From JAENVU01 sp031430375 (GTDB lineage: Bacteria > Actinomycetota > Acidimicrobiia > IMCC26256 > JAENVU01), in the NCBI GenBank assembly GCA_031430375.1, contig JANPBJ010000051.1, positions 1-8,666 of the forward strand: 8,666 nucleotides of DNA, written 5' to 3'. The position numbers were made by a program, and so were the translations under genes. Under the pieces are notes generated by a model that had not been told where the DNA came from, did no database searches, and worked only from the letters and a program-made list of their open reading frames with translations. Positions 6,609-8,666 of the stretch are shown here, piece by piece; the stretch's first letter is position 1, and the number at the start of each line of letters is the position of its first letter.

Positions 6609-7055
6609 ATGAAGCAAGCCCTGATCGCACTCGGCCTGGTCGGTGCCCTCGCCGTCGCCGGCTGTTCGAGCGACACCGAAAAGACTGACGCGTCGAAGGA
6701 CACGAAAGCCGCCAAGACCACGACCAGCACCACCACCAAGCCTGCGTTCGTCGCCAACACGAAGAACACCCCTGGGACGCTGAAGGACTTCGTCGGTGCC
6801 AAGATCGACGTCAGCGACACCAAGTGTGTCTCCGGCGACAAAGGTTGGACCGCCACCGGCAAAGCCAAGAACCCCACCAACGCGAAGGTGCAGTACCGCA
6901 TCTTCGTCAGCTTCTTGGAAGGCGAAACGACCGTCGGCATCGCTCAGACCGACGTGTCGGCCGCCGCCGGAGCCACCGCCAACTGGACTGCCACCGTCGG
7001 TGCGGCTGGAAAAGACCTGCGCTGCATTCTCCGGGTGGAACGCGCCGCTGCGTAA
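6609..7055 (+). CDS. Small secreted lipoprotein with a beta-rich C-terminal domain
   Basis: The 148-residue product has a lipoprotein signal peptide: a short basic start (MKQ), a hydrophobic stretch at 4-16 and the lipobox VAGC with the lipidated C19. It should be anchored on the outer face of the cytoplasmic membrane. Residues 20-46 are a Lys/Asp/Thr-rich tether, including TTTSTTTK. Residues 58-145 look like a single beta domain with alternating hydrophobic residues and two cysteines, C73 and C139, which could form a disulfide. The outline resembles small domains of the FxLyD kind in actinobacterial lipoproteins, but the match is by eye and weak. It follows the deacylase-like gene by 64 bases and is followed by a strong hairpin. 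Its function is unknown. Confidence 0.85.
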   Translation: MKQALIALGLVGALAVAGCSSDTEKTDASKDTKAAKTTTSTTTKPAFVANTKNTPGTLKDFVGAKIDVSDTKCVSGDKGWTATGKAKNPTNAKVQYRIFVSFLEGETTVGIAQTDVSAAAGATANWTATVGAAGKDLRCILRVERAAA

Positions 7056-7076
7056 ACGGGTTCGCTCAGACCGAAA

Positions 7077-7115
7077 AGAACCGCCGGCATTCCTCACGGG
7101 ATCGCCGGCGGTTCT
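7077..7115 (+). terminator. Long hairpin downstream of the lipoprotein gene
   Basis: AGAACCGCCGGC (7077-7088) and GCCGGCGGTTCT (7104-7115) are perfect 12-base complements. Inside, ATTCC (7089-7093) can pair with GGGAT (7098-7102) with one G-T wobble, leaving C7103 as a bulge and a TCAC loop. It starts 22 bases after the lipoprotein stop. No T run follows on the plus strand, so this would be a U-poor actinobacterial type. On the minus strand the stem is followed by a short T run (TTTT), but no minus-strand gene lies to its right to need it. Confidence 0.7.
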
Positions 7116-7221
7116 GCGCGTGTTGATGGCTGTCGGAGCCGAACTCGGTGCCGCGCCGAGATAGGCAGCGCGAGACCAGAAACACCACAAGGTCACTGCC
7201 AGGTCTGCCGAGACCACGTCG

Positions 7222-8666
7222 GTGACCAAGCACTTTGCACACACGACCCCCGCGCGCCGCGCGGCCGAACGCCCGTCGTTCCACCGTCTCCATATCGTCA
7301 AGCTGGGGCGAGTCGCAGCCGCGCTCTTCCTCGCGTTGGGATTCCTGCCAGCACTCGACGCTGCCATCGTTGAGCAGCCCGCGGGTGCCGCAACCTGTGC
7401 GTCGGCCAACCTCACGGTTACCCCCCTGACCTCAGCCACCTTCTACGCGGACTTCAGCCCGAGCCCTCCGTCGCTTCCCAACCTCGCCGGCCACTACACC
7501 GGGTATCGCATCACCAACACCTCGGGTGCCGCGGTCAACGGATCGTGGGTCAAGCTCTCCAACTTCACCGGCGGTGTGGTCTCGCTCGCACCAAGTCAGT
7601 CCGCGCACCAACCTCTCGCGAACCTGGCTCCCTCGGGTTCTGGCCTCAGCTACTTCTACCTCAGTGCATCCGCTGCCACCGCCGCGGCGCAGACGCACAC
7701 GGTCTCCGTCTATGACCGTCAGCCGGACCTGATCGGAGCGACCGAACTCTGCAACACCACCTTTACCTTCACCTCGGTGACGAACACCACTCAGGCGGCC
7801 GCCAACCAGGTGAACGTCGCGACCGCGACGAGCAACCCGCCGGGCCTCGGCGCCACCATGACGCTGACCGTCAGCGGGGATACCGGCACCATCGGCGCGG
7901 GCTCCGCTGGCGATCCGGGTGGTTTCGACATGACGCCCGCGGCGGTGGTGACCGGCGTCTCCGCGTGGAATCCCGGCGCGTACCGATTGTTGAGCGCCGT
8001 CTTGAACATCAACCTCACCGGCGGTGGCGCGACCAACCATTCGGACTTCCTGCACTACACGATCACCGACCCGAGCTCGGCCACTCGCCCCTACACGATC
8101 ACCTACACGTTCGTGATCGTCGGTACCACCAACTCGAACACCGCCGTGACGCCGATCCAATACATCGCGTCGGGCACCCAGATCAAGCACACCAACATGT
8201 CGGGCACGAACTACGCAGCGATCCTGCCGGTCCAACCGATCTCGAACACCACCACCCTCGCGAAATCGGTCTCGCCGACCGCATTGACGACGCCCGGCGG
8301 CGCCGCGACGTACACGGTGACTGCGACCAACAGCTCGGGGAGCCAAAGCGCTTCGCTCGACGATTTCACCGACACCCCCGGCGCAGGATCGACCCACGTT
8401 CCCGGCTCGTCGAAGTTCAATGGCATCACCATCGGTGACCCGTTGACCAGTGGCAGCACGCTCGTGTGGGTCGGACCGTTCGCAGTCCCCGCTGGCGCGT
8501 CGCGCACACTGACCTACGGCGTGAACATCGTCAGCGCCATCGGCACCGTCACCAACAGCGTGATCGGCCACATCGGCGCATCGGTCATCGACACGACCAG
8601 CTCGACCGGGGACAACGTGCCCGCAACCAGCTCAGTGACGGTCGCCGCCGCGCCCACGCTGAACCT
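7222..8666 (+). CDS. Large secreted surface protein with DUF11-like repeats (3' truncated by window)
   Basis: The frame is open from 7165, after a TAG at 7162-7164, to the window edge, giving at least 481 residues. The first possible start is the GTG at 7222; no ATG, GTG or TTG occurs earlier in this frame, and the Shine-Dalgarno match is poor. The N-terminus has a long basic region (1-30) and a hydrophobic core (VAAALFLALGFLPAL, 31-45), with likely cleavage near AGAA at 54-57, so it is exported. The rest is Thr/Ser/Gly/Ala-rich and beta-strand-like. Residues 342-476 resemble a DUF11-type domain: LAKSVSPTALTTPGGAATYTV at 347-366 (opening motif KSVSP, then a PGG turn) and a NS strand near 444-446. 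Two earlier segments, about 60-185 and 190-340, look like further sandwich domains. C59 and C177 are the only cysteines. A surface or adhesin-like role is likely. The anchor, if any, lies outside the window. Confidence 0.82.
   Translation, partial: MTKHFAHTTPARRAAERPSFHRLHIVKLGRVAAALFLALGFLPALDAAIVEQPAGAATCASANLTVTPLTSATFYADFSPSPPSLPNLAGHYTGYRITNTSGAAVNGSWVKLSNFTGGVVSLAPSQSAHQPLANLAPSGSGLSYFYLSASAATAAAQTHTVSVYDRQPDLIGATELCNTTFTFTSVTNTTQAAANQVNVATATSNPPGLGATMTLTVSGDTGTIGAGSAGDPGGFDMTPAAVVTGVSAWNPGAYRLLSAVLNINLTGGGATNHSDFLHYTITDPSSATRPYTITYTFVIVGTTNSNTAVTPIQYIASGTQIKHTNMSGTNYAAILPVQPISNTTTLAKSVSPTALTTPGGAATYTVTATNSSGSQSASLDDFTDTPGAGSTHVPGSSKFNGITIGDPLTSGSTLVWVGPFAVPAGASRTLTYGVNIVSAIGTVTNSVIGHIGASVIDTTSSTGDNVPATSSVTVAAAPTLN

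Noticed and set aside
6456..7439. A 327-codon open frame on the minus strand across the lipoprotein region
   Set aside because: It covers the lipoprotein gene and the terminator hairpin, and its product is Arg/Ala/Gly/Val-rich. The lipoprotein frame has a lipobox and the best ribosome binding site in the window.
7432..8571. A 379-codon open frame on the minus strand
   Set aside because: It lies fully antisense to the secreted-protein gene, and its product is a low-complexity Arg/Gly/Val/Asp mix with no family features. High GC content leaves long antisense frames open. The plus-strand frame has a signal peptide and domain-like repeats.

Overview
The window reads as chromosomal DNA of a high-GC actinobacterium. 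Coding density is high, codons favour G or C at the third position, GTG is used as a start codon, and the enzyme families (two amidohydrolase-superfamily members, a crotonase, an SDR and a DapB-like oxidoreductase) resemble catabolic gene sets of mycobacteria and environmental Actinobacteria. An Acidimicrobiia-type host is my guess, not something the sequence proves. I see no tRNA, rRNA, insertion sequence, CRISPR array or phage gene.

Layout from left to right. (1) 4-1191 (+) is an amidohydrolase_2-type metal-dependent hydrolase or decarboxylase. Its 3' end overlaps the convergent gene by 16 bases. (2) 1176-2009 (-) is an enoyl-CoA hydratase/isomerase family protein. (3) 2053-2853 (+) is a short-chain dehydrogenase/reductase, divergent from the crotonase across 43 bases and probably expressed from a leaderless transcript. 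(4) 2914-3591 (+) is an unrecognised protein with an N-terminal coiled coil, a low-complexity linker and a small C-terminal domain. (5) 3608-4666 (-) is a DapB-like NAD(P)-dependent dehydrogenase starting at GTG, again with a -10-like hexamer directly upstream. (6) 4799-6544 (+) is an N-acyl-D-amino-acid deacylase-like amidohydrolase. (7) 6609-7055 (+) is a small lipoprotein followed by a long hairpin at 7077-7115. (8) 7222 to the right edge (+) is a large secreted, Thr/Ser/Gly-rich protein with DUF11-like beta-sandwich repeats, cut off by the window end.

The first six genes look like small-molecule catabolism: hydrolysis of C-N or C-C bonds, acyl-CoA chemistry and NAD(P)-dependent redox. They alternate in strand and do not form one operon, so a shared pathway is only an inference. 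Genes 7 and 8 belong to the cell envelope. The most notable points are the changes at key residues in four enzymes, two putative leaderless promoters, the uncharacterised coiled-coil protein, a possible stem hiding the ribosome binding site of the lipoprotein gene, and the truncated surface protein.
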